This document shows, one piece after another, positions 40,071 to 53,800 of a stretch of 64,000 bases of DNA. The DNA comes from Axinella damicornis. Lineage: Eukaryota > Porifera > Demospongiae > Axinellida > Axinellidae. The notes below the pieces were generated by a model that was not told the origin of the DNA, did no database searches, and saw nothing but the letters and a program-made list of their open reading frames with translations. How positions within the stretch are numbered: the stretch's first letter is position 1; each line of letters opens with the position of its first letter. The stretch spans positions 868,001-932,000 of the forward strand of contig OZ007514.1 of NCBI GenBank assembly GCA_963931865.1, given 5' to 3'. The translations under genes were made by a program, and so were the position numbers.

Positions 40071-43000
40071 TCAGTTTGCAAGGTCCACAGACTGGTAAGT
40101 GATCTTGAAACCCTTTCTAGCAGAGTTGTGTCTGGGTCCAGCATGGAGTACCACTTTTGCAGTGCTGGTGGAAGTGGTCACGGGATTGGGAGCTGTTCGG
40201 TGACAAAATTTCCCTAGTTCAACATCATTGCCATCAAAAATTTTCACCCAATCCTTTAAACAACTTTGTGCTGCCACAGCCCGCTGTTTTCCTGCAAGAC
40301 CAAAGATTGGGTCAAAGGTGAATCTAACTCCTTTGTTGGCATCAGGGAGTCGAATTGTCCACTGACAGTCAACATTAAAAGGATACGTCTGAGGCCAGTT
40401 CGGAGTCTGAATGGTTCCACTGGAGGCAGTCAGTACTCCACCACCACACGGGTCAGAAGAGGTGGGTGCTTGAGTAGTAGTGGGTTGAGTGGTGGGTTGG
40501 GTGGTGGGTTGGGTGGTGGGTTGGGTGGTGGGTTGGGTGGTGGGTTGGGTGGTTGGTTGGGTGGTGGGTTGGGTGGTGGGTTGGGTGGTGGGTTGGGTGG
40601 TTGGTTGGGTGGTGGGTTGGGTGGTGGGTTGGGTGGTGGGTTGGGTGGTTGGTTGGGTGGTGGGTTGGGTGGTGGGTTGGGTGGTGGGTTGGGTGGTGGG
40701 TTGGGTGGTGGGTTGGGTGGTCGGTTGGGTGGTGGGTTGGGTGGTGGGTTGGGTGGTGGGTTGGGTGGTGGGTTGGGTGGTGGGTTGGGTGGAGGGTTGG
40801 GTGGTGGGTTGGGTGGTGGGTTGGGTGGTGGGCTGGGTGGTGGGTTGGGTGGTGGGTTGGGTAGTTGGTTGGGTGGTGGGTTGGGTAGTGGGGACTTCGT
40901 CTGTGGAAAACAATGAGAGTGAAACAGTTTGTGACTACAGTGATGGAGTTATTTTTCATTCAGCAAGTGCAGAAATGGTAATCTCACTTTGGTTTCTGCA
41001 GCTCTTGCCATCTGACTGTAGAACAAACCCAGCGTTGCACTGACACCTGTAGGATCCTGCACTGTTGGTACACGTATGCTGACAGCCTCCATTCTCCAGA
41101 GCACACTCATTCACATCTGCAAGGGAGGAAATTAGTTATCAAACCAGGGTGTCTTCCGAATTTCTCACTGTAAAACTTAAGGTTTGTTTTAACCAAGATT
41201 TCGTTTATTTTAACCCATTTCAGTTGTGGCTATAACCAAAACCTTCCATTTTATACATCCGTATGAATATTGCAACCTTGCCGCCATAAATAAGTCTCAC
41301 AGTTAAGGCATAGCTGTCGTGAGAGTAGCTTACCAAAACATGTCCTTGCATCCGCAGAGAGGAAGAAACCATCTCGACAGGAACACACAAAGGAACCAGG
41401 AAGGTTCTGATTGCAGTTATGTGAACAATCTCCACGCTGACACTCATCTACATCTGTTGGAGAACAAGTATGCAGCCTGAATATGCTATATGCATGCAGC
41501 CAATGAAGAACCTAGCTTGAATTCATTGAGCTTCACTTGAAACTATCTCCAGCTCAGGCATTACTGATATTTCCCGCGTCTGCATTGGAACTAATCACTT
41601 GGTGTATTAATGAGAACACCAAGAACGGTGCAAGGATCCTACGTATCTTTTCATGGATCACTGCATGTTTTGCTATGGGCAATGTCTTACGACCTACTTA
41701 TGCACTCTTGTGTACAGCCAATGGCATGGCATCAATCTCACTCACCATTCGCAACAAATCGTGCTTCAAATCCACGCAGGTTAGAGGCAGTGTTGCTGCC
41801 ATCCGTGTGATACTGTATGAATGCTTCGTTAAAGTAGAATCCAGGACTGCTACTGAAGCCAACATTGATGTAGCGTGCTGATCCACAGAGCTTAAATGAA
41901 CTAATGGAGGTATTGTCCAGGCCCGCGTATATTTGAAGGTAGTCCTTGTTGCAGGTGGGGCTGTAGGGTAGAGAGGTGCACATAGTCAAAAGAAAGTTGA
42001 GGGACAATAATAGAGACTCTATAAGCCTCCAGATTAAAGGTGAGGTAATAGAGGCCAAAATGCAGCTGCTCATAAGTACCGGTATGAGGTGGCTTAACTA
42101 CCTGGTACTGTGTCATCATCCCTTGCGCTGTGTAACCCAGCTGGGTATGAGGTGGCTTAAACACACAGTACGCGAATGTTTTGTCATAGCTTGTACTGTG
42201 GAAGTTTTAAGTGACTTAACTACCTATCCACAGCTGGTACTGAGGGCTCTAGTGATCGGAGCTGATTCCATAGGGTCCAGTTCAATGGTTGACCCACTCT
42301 ATGTCATGGCAGCTATATATAGATCACTTGCCTATAATTACAGTCGAACCTCTGTTAACAGACCCTCCGAGAAGCGGACAACCTCCCTACAGCGGACACA
42401 GTCCGTGCTACGGATTGAAATTACCATAGTTGTAATACTAAAGCAACCTCCGAGAAGCGGACGCTTCTGGATTCCGGACAGCGGACAAGATCCACGCTCC
42501 CTACCGCACTTTACAATACACAATTGCCTCTAAATAACGGACACCAAGGAAACCACACCCTAAAAATAGACAAACCGCGTACTTACCACGGCCGCACGCA
42601 CGCACGCACCAAAAGTACTAAGTAGCATGCACGCAATCAATCGATAGTAAACAATAGTAAACTAGGTTCCTTGAAGAGCTTGAGGACCATCATGAAGAAG
42701 AAGCCAGTAGAGACAGTGACGATGAGGAAGATGACACTACTGAACAAGAAGAAACCCTCAAGCTGAAGAGTTACAAGGAGGCTGTAGTTGCCTTGGAAAA
42801 AGTTTATCAATTTCTAGAATTTAAAGGGCATGCATGGAGATGAAGTCATGTCTATTGGTTGCACAATTGACAGGATTGTGGAACTACCATAGTCTCTTGA
42901 AAATACGCCCACCCTCGAAAATACGCCCACCCTCGAAAATACGCCCACCCTCGAAAATACGCCCACCCTCGAAAATACGCCCACCCTCGAAAATATGCCC

Positions 43001-46000
43001 ACCCCCCTTTTTCGCGACAAGTTGTTGCAAAGGGTCATTTATTACTCGAAAGTACGCCCCCCGAAGCCAGACAACACTAAATAACTATTTCCACACTCAC
43101 TAACAGTTGTTCATACATTATTGTGCTTTACTCCAAGTTGCATGTAATCACCCATTTAATTGTTCCCTTTGCTGTTTTCCAACATTGAATTTCAATACTG
43201 ACAGTCATTATCATTACTCTTATCGTTTTATACATTGTAGAGATGATATGAGATCAAAATATGGTGAACCTCCGAGATAGGGACAACCTCCAAAGAGAGG
43301 ACAAAAGTCCCGTTCCCAAAGTGTCCTCTCTTCGGAGGTTCGACTGTAAACATAAACTATATATACTCTACACTAACCAATCTAGTGGTCATTACACCAG
43401 TACGTACCGTGTGTTATCAATGTAGATGTCAATCTCAAATGAAAGAAAGTGCCCAGCTGGTGCCTGAATCACCCAGCCACAGTCTTGGTTGTGACGGAAG
43501 CTTGGATATCCAGGAGAGCGGAATGTGCCCGTAGATGCCTTGAATACCTCTCCACAGCTGAAAGGGGTAGCTGGTTCCACCACAATGGGAGGCGGGACAG
43601 TTGTAAGAAGTGCGGGTAGATTGCTGGCATCTAGGAAGTAAACGATAGTTCATAGATTACAACAACAACACAGGTATTATCAAAACTAGCATGCAATTTA
43701 CTATATACAGCAGCCATCGCCCTGATTGGTTGATAATGGCCGGATATCAGTGCACTATGGGATGACACAGAACACAAAATCTCCTGCTAATATATCCATG
43801 GAAGTAGCTAGAGAGTTAACATCTAGTACGAACTTGGTGCTTAATATAATAATCTTCTCGGTATACTGCTAATAATAACTTCATCAGTGCTTATAGTATA
43901 ATAATTATGTGCAAATCTCCAGGGTAATATAATCAACTTACTGCAGTTGTAGAGCCTGTTGGTTTCGATAATGTCCAGCAAACTCAGCTCCCGAGCCTCC
44001 CCGACAACGATATTCGTATCTTTCGGTCGAATGATTTCCAGCTCAACATACTGTCCAGCTGAGTTCACGGTGCCATAATACCTATTGTAGTGCATTATAC
44101 TGTTGTAGTCGTAGCCAACTCCGAGTGACTTGACCCGAGATGAGTCCAACAGTGCATATTCGCTCTGGAGCCTTGGATCGATCCTGTTTATGTTATCAGT
44201 AATGATTTGTACGTATTCGTCCCTGTCTGGTCGGCTGTGCTCGTGGTAGAAGCCAATAGTGTGGCCTATCTCGTGCATTACAACATGTGGTCGCAGGCAG
44301 TTTGATCCTCGCCCAAGGACAATTCCTTGTGCTCCCCTAGAAATCCGTCCAATATAGGACGCACATCTGCAGTGGAAACAAGATCATCGAGTAGCACTTA
44401 GGATGACAATTGATCATGACTTTGGAGAAATTAACCTAAGGCAAGGACGGCTTGCCTTGCAAGCTCATCCTAATTCATTGCATATGCAACAAAATTTGGA
44501 TTCATCTTCCAGCTCTCGCAAAAAAAAAGTCCTTTGGGATTTCAGTGATAAATTAAGATTGGGCAGAGTCTGAACTTCATAGCCTTTGCTGAGACATTAA
44601 ATCGACGAGATGCAATAGCTGGCCAGCTAGCTAGCTAGACACACACAGGGCACGCCCCGTGTGGGAGTCAGTTCCAGATATGCAAGATTGAATGAGTCAT
44701 CAAGTGTTATGGTAATGGCTGTCCATGTATGCGTAATGGCTATTTGAGTAGCCGTCAGTACAATGTCAATAGGCTGTACGTATTGCAGCTGTATTAGCTG
44801 CAGGGGTACAAAAAAGAACTTCATTCTCACTCCTTTCTTACAGTCTGGGAATATGAGGTGGCCATATATTTCAACTATATATACGTCCAGGGGTTGAAAT
44901 TGTATGGAACCCCTGGAACTATTTGTTTGCCAGTTAATGTACTGAAGTATAAGGACCCCATGTACTTTCAAGCCACTATATAGTTCCAGGGGGTCCATTC
45001 TAGGGGTCACTGGGCCAAATGAAAGGCAGGGAATTAGACATTGACATGCAATCCACTCACCCCGCTCCTGCGATGAAGACGACATAGTGGGTCTCATCGG
45101 TCCTGGGTTTGAATCGGATGCACGTATGGTTCTCCCACTCACTCATGGCTAGATAGATGACCCTTTTCTCACTATCTGCAAATAACGAAACATTTAAGGC
45201 ATTCAAACCAGTACTGTTATCTTTTGCAGCTGTATATACTCCCGATTCGTCCATACTCCATAGTAAATACTTGGCGGTAGCTAGTGAATATCAGTATGTC
45301 AAGTCACTCAGGCATTCATTAAATTTGGAAAGGAATACTGTTTGTGCAATTCCGTGTTCTGATAACCTCTGATCTTGTAGTTCAAACATGCATGCAATAC
45401 ACACTACAGGTGTAGCCATGGGTCTTACCAGTATATGTGGACGGAATGGTGTAGGGAATGATTGCACCTGGCCAGAGATGCCTCGGGTCCGAGGAAGCAG
45501 CCCTCTTTTCTTTGTCATTGTCTTGGGGATTTGACACGGTGAAATAGGTAATGTCACCTACTCGTGTTTGAATGCCTGCAGGTGTGCGTTGAGAGAAAAG
45601 AAGAAGAGATAATACGATACAGGAAGTGAAATCCATTCACTAAGCGCATGCATGCCTAATATTACTTCCACACCTAGTCTCGTTCTGGGAACGAGACTAT
45701 TCCACACCTGATTAATTTTGCTGCTAGATACGTACAACGCTACGTATTCAGTCACAGAAGGAAACTCCTCTCAGTATTTTGCAGTTCGTTCGCACTAGCG
45801 CTATAGTCTGCATAGCTAAAAATCGACGTGCGGCAGTGTAGACGTCGCTTAGCACGTCACATATAGTACATGTAGCTATTCACAAGAAAAAGCACGTCGC
45901 GTCACAGTTAATTGCGCGTAGGCCAGGAATGCATTCGTACTCCTCGAAGAGACGTTTGCCATGTTCTCACAACTTGCAGCTGCTTTTACGAAGCCACGCC

Positions 46001-46163
46001 TACTACTAGTAGGGGTATAATAATTTATACGCGGGCAAAGACACACGTACGCAGTTCATACGTGCACAAACTTGCCTGGTACAACCGCAGAGGGGTCCCA
46101 CAGCAGCTCCGAGTAGCAGCTGGCCGCCAGGGCCAGTAGGGCGGCAAGACGCAGCAGTTGCAT
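40071..46163 (-). CDS. Gene C: secreted astacin-CUB-EGF-CUB metalloprotease (intact)
   Basis: Joined exons, 5' to 3': 46163-46076, 45575-45429, 45175-45061, 44366-43942, 43630-43408, 41960-41746, 41453-41334, 41116-40988, 40900-40071. They give 763 amino acids plus stop, all junctions in frame. Domains: signal peptide [15 protein letters not shown]; propeptide ending KEKR at 51-54; astacin domain about 55-258 with His148, 152 and 158 in [19 protein letters not shown] and the SIMHY turn; CUB1 about 259-404; calcium-binding EGF modules 405-444 (DVDEC) and 445-487 (DVNEC, with hydroxylation motif [12 protein letters not shown]); PTTQ linker of about 35 units; CUB2 (about 640-763), ending QSVDLAN. 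Expected to be secreted, activated by propeptide removal and to cut extracellular proteins. Intron 1 has a GC donor; intron 5 carries a DNA transposon. Confidence 0.92.
40466..40893 (-). repeat. Gene C PTTQ linker (12-bp unit, about 35 copies)
   Basis: ACCCAACCCACC units with rare S, N/D-type variants on the coding strand. It is the longest of the A-C linkers. Complementary frames (GWVV, GLGGG, HHPT) are shadows. Confidence 0.95.
42341..43346. mobile_element. Pogo/Tigger-like DNA transposon relic in intron 5 of gene C
   Basis: Perfect 12-bp ends CAGTCGAACCTC / GAGGTTCGACTG are flanked by TA on both sides (42339-42340, 43347-43348), as in Tc1/mariner-pogo elements. Near the left end are AGAAGCGGACA motifs typical of Tigger termini. 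A plus frame at about 42668-42847 is acidic ([19 protein letters not shown]), then [20 protein letters not shown], suggestive of the C-terminus of such a transposase. The catalytic DDE region is missing. Genes A and B lack it, so it inserted after the duplication. Confidence 0.82.
42896..43008. repeat. 18-bp tandem repeat inside the pogo-like element
   Basis: Six units of CGAAAATACGCCCACCCT. Frames in both directions are artefacts. Confidence 0.95.
43942..44366 (-). CDS. Gene C exon 4: zinc-binding half of the astacin domain
   Basis: 425 nt, encoding [38 protein letters not shown] and LYNC. Donor is A|GTAAGT. It differs from gene A only by scattered substitutions. Confidence 0.94.
45675..45699. 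mobile_element. 25-bp palindromic foldback element with 9-bp target duplication, intron 1 of gene C
   Basis: The element is a palindrome from TAGTCTCGTTC to GAACGAGACTA with only CTGG-type bases between. TTCCACACC flanks it exactly at 45666-45674 and 45700-45708. Gene B intron 1 has a single TTCCACACC at the matching place, i.e. the empty site (33508-33516). Confidence 0.88.
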
Positions 46164-46300
46164 TGTCAATGGAAGATCTCTTTCCCCCAAAGTTATATGA
46201 TACTCTTCTCGTGCAGCCTGGGGTCAGTCTATGAATGCTAGGCTAGCAAACACCAGCCTTTTTATGCTCAGTCTTAGCAGACAGACAGGAAGTCTGAAAT
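46164..46300 (-). promoter_or_regulatory. Upstream block and TATA-like box of gene C
   Basis: This matches 33989-34140 upstream of gene B. GCATAAAAAGG lies at 46267-46257 on the minus strand, about 95 bp before the start codon. Downstream of it, CTGGGGTCAG... and CCCCAAAGTTATATGA are also conserved. Promoter role inferred from position and conservation. Confidence 0.55.
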
Positions 46301-47219
46301 TAATTATTCAGGCACCAATCCATATATGGGAGAGATGACAGCCAATTTTTCCGAAGAAAACATGAGACCCTTTCCTGCCCTATTGTGCTAACAGGACGTG
46401 CATTGAGGCTCCATTCATGTGGGAAGTCCTTCAGTAAGATCAAGCTTATTGAGCTGTAAAGACATACAAGCTCCGATCCTAACCTACACCTCTGCAATTA
46501 TTAAAGCATGCAGTATATAGATAATATATACCTATGGTTCCACATGCAGGTATTATATTATCTATGATAGTTCTAACTGTTAACTATTTTAGCTGCCCTC
46601 ACATATATTATGTATATATGGAAATACAGTACTCGTTGCTGTAAACTGCCAACTTGGTGCTTAAGGTATAACCCCAGCTCATCTCCAGAGAGAACCGTTC
46701 TACCGAAATATCAATGGCAGTACAATTGATTTATTATGTTTGCTAGTATCTTTGTTGTACATAGCTGTGTGCACGTGTCATCATAAATTTTGTCGGCATC
46801 CCTTTCTCTGTGACGGTGTGTATGAATGGTTTACGTGTGGCATGCTTTGATTGTGTATATACCCCTGAGTCTTGTATTTTTTCAGTTCAGGCCGGCACCC
46901 ATGCAGTTTGAATGTTCAGTCAGTACATGAGGCCTTCCAGCATGCTAAGCACTAGTCTCAGTTCTGACCCAAACCAACCCCGGTGCGGATCACATGATAC
47001 TGGAAGCGATTTGCGCTGGGGTTGGTTTGTGTCTGGGGGCAAGAATAACTAAGCAGTACACTGTAGATTTCATTGCTCATGGCTAGTTGTATTTACAATC
47101 ACTATTTAATTATAGTGTCAAATGTCAATTGAGGTTACTGTATACTCATCTAGTGTAGCATTGTAACATGCATAGTTTCTGGAACTGACTGTCACCACTT
47201 CCTGTCACCAGTTACAAGT

Positions 47220-47407
47220 ATGGAAGTGACCCTTCACATCATAGAGTACAAGTGGAAGTGACCCTTCACATCATAGAGTACAAGTAGAAGTGACCCTTCA
47301 CATCATAGAGTACAAGTGGAAGTGACCCTTCACATCATAGAGTACAAGTGGAAGTGACCCTTCACATCATAGAGTACAAGTGGAAGTGACCATTCACATC
47401 ATAGAGT
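47220..47407. repeat. Tandem repeat, 32-bp unit, six copies
   Basis: GGAAGTGACCCTTCACATCA then TAGAGTACAAGT repeats six times. The duplicate region at 39649-39672 holds a single shorter unit, so the expansion is specific to this copy. Confidence 0.93.
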
Positions 47408-47420
47408 AAGTCATTTCTGA

Positions 47421-49251
47421 TAATGTATTTCCCTAGCTACCAACACCTTGCTGCAAAAAATGATAATTATACCCCGCCTGCATGCAGGGTCAGTCAGGGG
47501 TTATGGAGTTCAGCGTAGAGTTGCAGTACTATCAGGATACTGTGGTCTGACACAAGTTAATCACTGAATGAATTTGTAATAATAGAGCTATAGTGTCCAG
47601 GAGCCACATGCGTAGCTGTTTAAATATAGCCATGCACTTTGACAGTTACATGCATGATGTCACCTGCACGCACGCATGCATGTGATCCATGCATATAAGC
47701 TATAGTATGATACAAGCAATGAATATCATTGTGGTATAAATACAGTCTGGCATGCATCTTTGCCACTCGATTATCACGCCAAGTACAATACATAGGATAT
47801 TTTCTTGGGATAATTATATCAGTGGGGGCAGGTGATGCCACTTCAACTTGATCTGACCTATTGTCATCTCAAACAGTCCTACATGGAGAAGTCTTGCTCA
47901 ACTGTGTGAACAGGAAAGAGACATGATGTTACTCACACAGGGGAGTACAAACTTTCTTGTTTGCAAAGATCCTACAACATAATACATTTTGTGGGTCAAC
48001 ACCTTGCATAACCTTTGCAGGTTTGACTGAACAATGAAGGGCATAGTGACCTCAGAACCACCAGTTTTAACTAAATTTACACGTAATTGCTGCTAACGTG
48101 CCTTACGAGAGCTGACAATCACTGCATATTCACTGCACATGTGTCACACACATGTCAAGTTTTGCACTCTGGCATAGTTCTGCATATGGCTTAGCTACCC
48201 CTTTAGAATCCTCTTTTGCAAGCGAACCATCAAAGCTGAAGCCTACTATTTACTTCATGATGTGGTGCTCCATCTGTCAACTAACCAGGTGTCTTGATTC
48301 AGCATCAACAACACTGACCTGACATCACTGGGCATGCAGGAAGTTACATGGACTATAACATCTCTTAATATGGAGCTTTAGACTGGGCTGCATAGACTTT
48401 GGAAGATTTCAAGATCAGGATATGGTGGTATATACGATATCTCTTATTTTGTTCATTGAAAGGTCCATGAGTATACACAGAAGCCTAGCATTGGTGATGC
48501 CCTTTCACAGAAGCGTGGGTAGCAGGAGCTCCCCCATTATGGGCTCCCGATGGGTAGGCTACCAGAAATGGCGGAAATTGCAGTAGCTACCCTGTGCACA
48601 AGCAGCTATGATGCAACCGGCAGTTTCTAGATATGGCCAACCTCCCTTCTCACGTTTCTCTATAGATACTATGTTTATTGTCGAGCTCGGGCTTTAACAC
48701 CCTGGAAACAGAGGGTATGTAAGTTTGTTGAGGGCACTATATAATGTTGCAATGGAAGGGTGACTGTTGTGGGGGGGGGGGGGGGGGGGGGAAGCCTCTG
48801 CAAGCATCAAAGCCTGCAAACATCAAAGTGTCCGCCTCATTAATTATTCATACATGGTCTGAAGCAATGTGGAACCTGACCGAGTAGAAACCGGAACTCC
48901 TCCACATCTTCTTGGCTTTGAAGCTCATCTGATCTGCTTGTGGCTGTGGTGTACCTGTTGCTGTCATTAGAGGCCAGGACTGCATGAAGCTAGTTGTGGT
49001 TTAAGAGAGTTTACACAGTCACTCTGGAGCCGGCGCCAGGCTCTCCTACTACCCAAAAGCCAAAGAAGCAGTGGGCGAGAGAAGCTCTATAGCAGAGATA
49101 TGATTGTGGTTGTAGCTATCTGTGTCCTGCCAGAGCTTTTACTGAATATGGAAATAGCTACGTTTATTTACTTGACTAATGGTTTGATGGCCTTGAAGTT
49201 TATCACCCAGGTGGCATCAGCTTGCATGCATTACTACTAATTTGTTGTGAG

Positions 49252-49323
<72 letters not shown>

Positions 49324-50200
49324 GGAGTGGTATAGAGTACACAGCTAGTTCCAGAACCTACTTCCAGTTCCAGAACCTACTTCCAGTTCCAGAACCAGAA
49401 TTAATATTGGTAGACTTTGGAGAAGGCACAGTTCCGTTGTCATGGGCAAACTAATATCATTGGTAAACCATTATCATAGCTAGCTAGACTATTAAGGGAG
49501 TACTAATCATCTCAACAATCAGCAGAATATCAATAACAGAAATCATCAAAGCCCAATGGTATAGCCTTAATATCGACCAATCAAGTTCGTCTGGACTCGC
49601 CAATCAGTTCGTTCCAATAACATAAGCTAGGAAGCATATGATTTTGATTGGCCAGTGTAGTAATATTCATTGAACCGGCCAATTCCATGTTCACAGGCAA
49701 TCAATGGTAGCTACATGTACACAACTAAGGTCACACCTACAAAACTTGTTCCCCCATAAGTGCTGATAGAGGCTCTCTCCTCATCACTGGGATTATATAA
49801 TGTTAGTACCAGATACTCTCCACTGAGAGCAATTAATGCCACTTCATGATGACACCCACTTACTACTGCGGTACGTTGGCAAGGTTACTACAGCGGATAA
49901 TGAGCGGTAAGCGGCAAGAACTTCCTGTGGGTGGAGCTTCACGGCGGAAATGACCCTATCAGATTACCGGAAGCTATACCCACGAGAGGACAATGCTTAT
50001 GACATGCTGGAGTCCGGAAGCTATACCCACACACACTTCGAGAGGACAATGCAAATGACATGTTGATTGAGCCGGACCCCTGAAGTACAAACAATGAATG
50101 GCTAAGGCCGCGAAGTGCCACATTTGCAGAACACAGTTTCCATGGTACGGGGTTGCAATTGCATCCGCGACCGGAAATTGATATGATGTCGGTATTTTTC
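47421..50200. other. Intergenic region between divergent genes C and D
   Basis: No coding exon recognised. It contains a 21-base G run (48771-48791), a (TG)n-poly(G) tract (49256-49322), and three 20-bp TTCCAGAACCTACTTCCAG units at about 49347-49398. Two direct copies of GGAAGCTATACCCACAC... lie near 49970 and 50016. Confidence 0.45.
49256..49322. repeat. (TG)n followed by a 36-base poly(G)
   Basis: TG dinucleotides run into an uninterrupted G tract at 49287-49322. Confidence 0.97.
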
Positions 50201-50259
50201 GTCGGCGGCGCAGCAAGGGGAGGAGCCTGGGAACGAGGCAAGGCCTGCGCCACCGTGAG

Positions 50260-50267
50260 TATAAAAG
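50260..50267 (+). promoter_or_regulatory. TATA box of gene D
   Basis: TATAAAAG is a consensus TATA box, 78-85 bp before the ATG at 50345. This would place transcription start near 50290 and give a leader of about 55 nt. A copy of the GCCTGGGAACGAGGC motif lies 20-35 bp upstream. Confidence 0.65.
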
Positions 50268-50344
50268 AGCCTGCTGAAACATCCCCTTCACAAATAATCG
50301 AGGCTATTTAACTTAACAAAGAACGTATCAAGGAATCCATAAAG

Positions 50345-53300
50345 ATGCAACTGTCGCTCTCGGTTGCACTGCTGTTAGTGGCGGCGATCCTGACCACCTG
50401 CCACTGCCAAGTCACCAACCCATGTGGGAGCTCAGGTGAGGAGCACTGCTGCCGCGTTCGGCACCCTCTAGCTCTGCTGCTGCACGGAATAATGGACAAT
50501 TATGCCTTATCAAATATAATTTGCATTTTGATAATCTTATTATAGCAGATGCTGTTCAAGCTGACTCTGAATGCAAACGTCAACACCATTCATTAACACC
50601 CTTGCCCTTTAGCACTTTCTGTTTTCATCCAATTGCAAGAACTATAATTTTTCTAATCCCCACACAGCAACGCAAGCTCATGATGGAGACATAGCATACC
50701 TCATCGTGCAGAACATCACGGAGACCGATGAAGGTGTGCAAGGAGATGTTGCCCTTGTGGAGCCCAGTGACCGGAGCAAGAGAGGGGCCACCTCACGTAG
50801 TTACCTGCTCTGGCCTGGAGCAGTTGTGCATTTCACAATTTCTTCAAGATATACACGTGAGTGTATTGTTGCTTGTGTTGGTGTCAGATAGGGAACTTTG
50901 TATGGATCAAAGGGTTAATTAACCAGTTGCTAGCTACGTATTCTGCATGATTCTGACTTCAATTCGTGCTCACGTTTTTCAAGTTGCCTGCAGACGTATA
51001 AGAGCATGCAGGGACAAATGAGTGGGCTTATTATAAGTAGTTTCTTTGCCAGACCATTTGTACTGTGATAAACGGTACGGCAATAGCTGTGAGGTTAAGC
51101 GTGAGATATTGCACTATCTCATATAAGCAAATTCTTTAAGCCAGTATGGCTGGCACCGCCAACTTTCTGACGACGGAAGCAAACTGTCTGAAAGTTTTAT
51201 GGCCGTTTATCCTCCTACAAACGGTCTGGACAGAGGCTAATTATAAGTGACCAATGCGCAGAGTTCAAGTATCCACCACCTACCTAATATGGAGCAGCTT
51301 TGGCGCAGATTTACATAGTTGTGTAAATGCTGTAGTAGTACATCTGTGTTTACTATTGTCCACATTCCTAAATTCCCGACTTGCGTTCACGCAGGAGACC
51401 AGGTGAGAACGATCTACCAAGCAATGAAACACTGGGAGGACAACACCTGCATCAGATTCGTGCCAAGGACCAGCCAGTACAATTACGTCAATTTCTTTCC
51501 CGGTGGTGGAAGGTGAGTTCTATGTGGTATTAGCTGCCAGGTGGATTAGCTGAGTATAGAATACCAAGTTTGGTAGGCAGAACACGGCCAGGGTTTCGCC
51601 CATAAAATGAAGCAATTGGCCATGGACTCTCACTTATCTTGAGGCTCGCTCCGCAATGTTGTGCATTCTTCTAGTGTATATTCCAGATGGCAACCTCCAG
51701 ATGCATACAACTAGCACTAAGTGCTCTACACAATCATCTTAGCACAAATGTTAGACACAATGTCCATACCAAATTAAGGTATATATTGAACCACAGGAGC
51801 ACATGCATATGTCTAGTGTAAATGGTTCCAATGTAGTTTAGTCCAATGTTCCCAAGCCACCTGTAAAAGCCCAGCAGTCACAATGAGGTACTGAGAGCGT
51901 TAAGTTAAGCTGAGTAATGTTTGCAAGCAGATGGATGTGTAACTAGCCATGAAGACAGTAGAGTAGAGTAGCCATTGTTCGACCTTATGTGGTATTGCTA
52001 GCCAATAGCAATTATCTCACTACACTGTGTGAGCCACTGAACTGGAGTATATATCATGATCAACTTGTTTAACCTACTGCAAAACAATTGTGGAATATTT
52101 GTATGCAATTAGCCTGCCAGGGATATGTTCCCTATTACTAGTCTCCTCATTAGCCACTCTACGTGGTGGTTTCGTGCATGCATAGAAAACAAATGCAACC
52201 ACTGAATTCTATCTTGTCTGCAGCTGCTGTGCATCGTACGTGGGTCGCCTTGGATACGGTCAGCAGGGCATTTCGATTGATTCAGGATGTTTCGCGTTCC
52301 GCACCATAGTGCACGAGATCGGCCACGCCGTTGGGTTCTGGCACGAACAGAGCAGGCCTGACAGAGACCAGTATGTGAATATCCTCCACCAGAATATTAT
52401 CCGTGGCTTTGAGTCCAACTTCAACAAGAAGGCCAGCTCAGAAGTGAACTCCCTGGGGGTCGGCTATGACTACAACAGCATCATGCACTACAATCGCAAC
52501 TTCTTCTCTCGGAGCTACAACTTGGACACAATTCAGGCTAAGGATCCTGCCATTATAATTGGTCGGGCTGTCCAACTGAGCCAGCTCGACATACTTCAGG
52601 CAAACCGACTCTACAGTTGTGGTAAGCTCTATGATTGGACAGCAGATCTGATGTACTATGAACAACACATGCGTATAGACGTAAGATGTATACGTGTGTA
52701 GCAAACTAATATAGACACTTCAATTGGTGAGTGTCTATACCTACCAAGAGCCTGCCTTGATGTGTCCTAAAATTTCACCTGTGCATTCAGAGATGCAGAG
52801 ACTGGTATTGGAATCAGTGCAGGCCAAATTTGGGATTTAAATAAGCTGAGATCATGCAGACTTATACCAGGAAGTGGTCATTCTGTTGTTAGTAGTTTGT
52901 CTAACAAAGTTGCAGCACCAGAAATCATAGAACTCACACCATTAGCAAGACACTCACACCAGGAGTGGGAACTCTGTGTTTGAACATGACGTGTTAAAGG
53001 GCTTGCTTTTCCTATAGTTCTATCTTGGATGTCAGCTTGCATTGTCTGCACTGGGGTACTGCGTCCTGTCTTTCCTTTGAGGATGCCCACTGTAGTATCT
53101 GCACTTGTACTACATTTTGATCATAGCTCTTTGGAAATAGCTCTTGTAGAGCTACTCATTCAATTTACCAGTGAAATCTGCTGAGCTAAGAAACTGCATG
53201 TGAGAACTGTAGATATCAAATTGATTAACAGATTGATTTGTAAATTGACCGACCAGAATTGATTGATTTGGTCTTGTACACTCCTCTCCCCCTCCCTCCA

Positions 53301-53758
53301 TACACACACACATGTACACACAGACACAAGCAATCCTACTTCGTCAAGCATCACGGTCCCCCCTCCACCGGCAACCCCAGCACCAACCCTCCCCTCCCTC
53401 CCCTACAGCTGTGGGGCCGTACTAACAGCTGCCAGTGGGTCATTCCAATCTCCTGGATTCCCAAGTTTCCAGCACAATACGGACTGTGGCTGGATAATCA
53501 AGATTCCTGATAGTGCAGGATACTACCTTGAGATCAGCTTCCGGCCTGTGCGGATGGAAGCCAGGTAATTCAAACTCAATCAAACCCAATCCTAATTCAC
53601 TTGTAGTGCCAGTGGGTTACAGCTGCGTTCTATAGTGAAATATCCAATCTTTCGTTGCCATGATATGAGAACTTTTATGTCACAATATAAGAGCATGATC
53701 GCCTTTTTTGTGTTCTGGTTGAGCAAATCATGGCAGCCTCCTCCTCATAGCTATAATT

Positions 53759-53800
<42 letters not shown>

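Larger units (their letters stand above)
39688..47420. repeat. Tandem duplication, unit 2 (contains gene C)
   Basis: This is the partner of 29297-39687, starting ACTAAATCTTTTACTGTA (29302: ACTAAACCTTTTACTGTA) and ending at AGTAAGTCATTTCTGAT, the same sequence that ends unit 1 at about 39680. Only one partial copy of the 217-253-bp repeat remains here (46308-46425). Confidence 0.85.
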
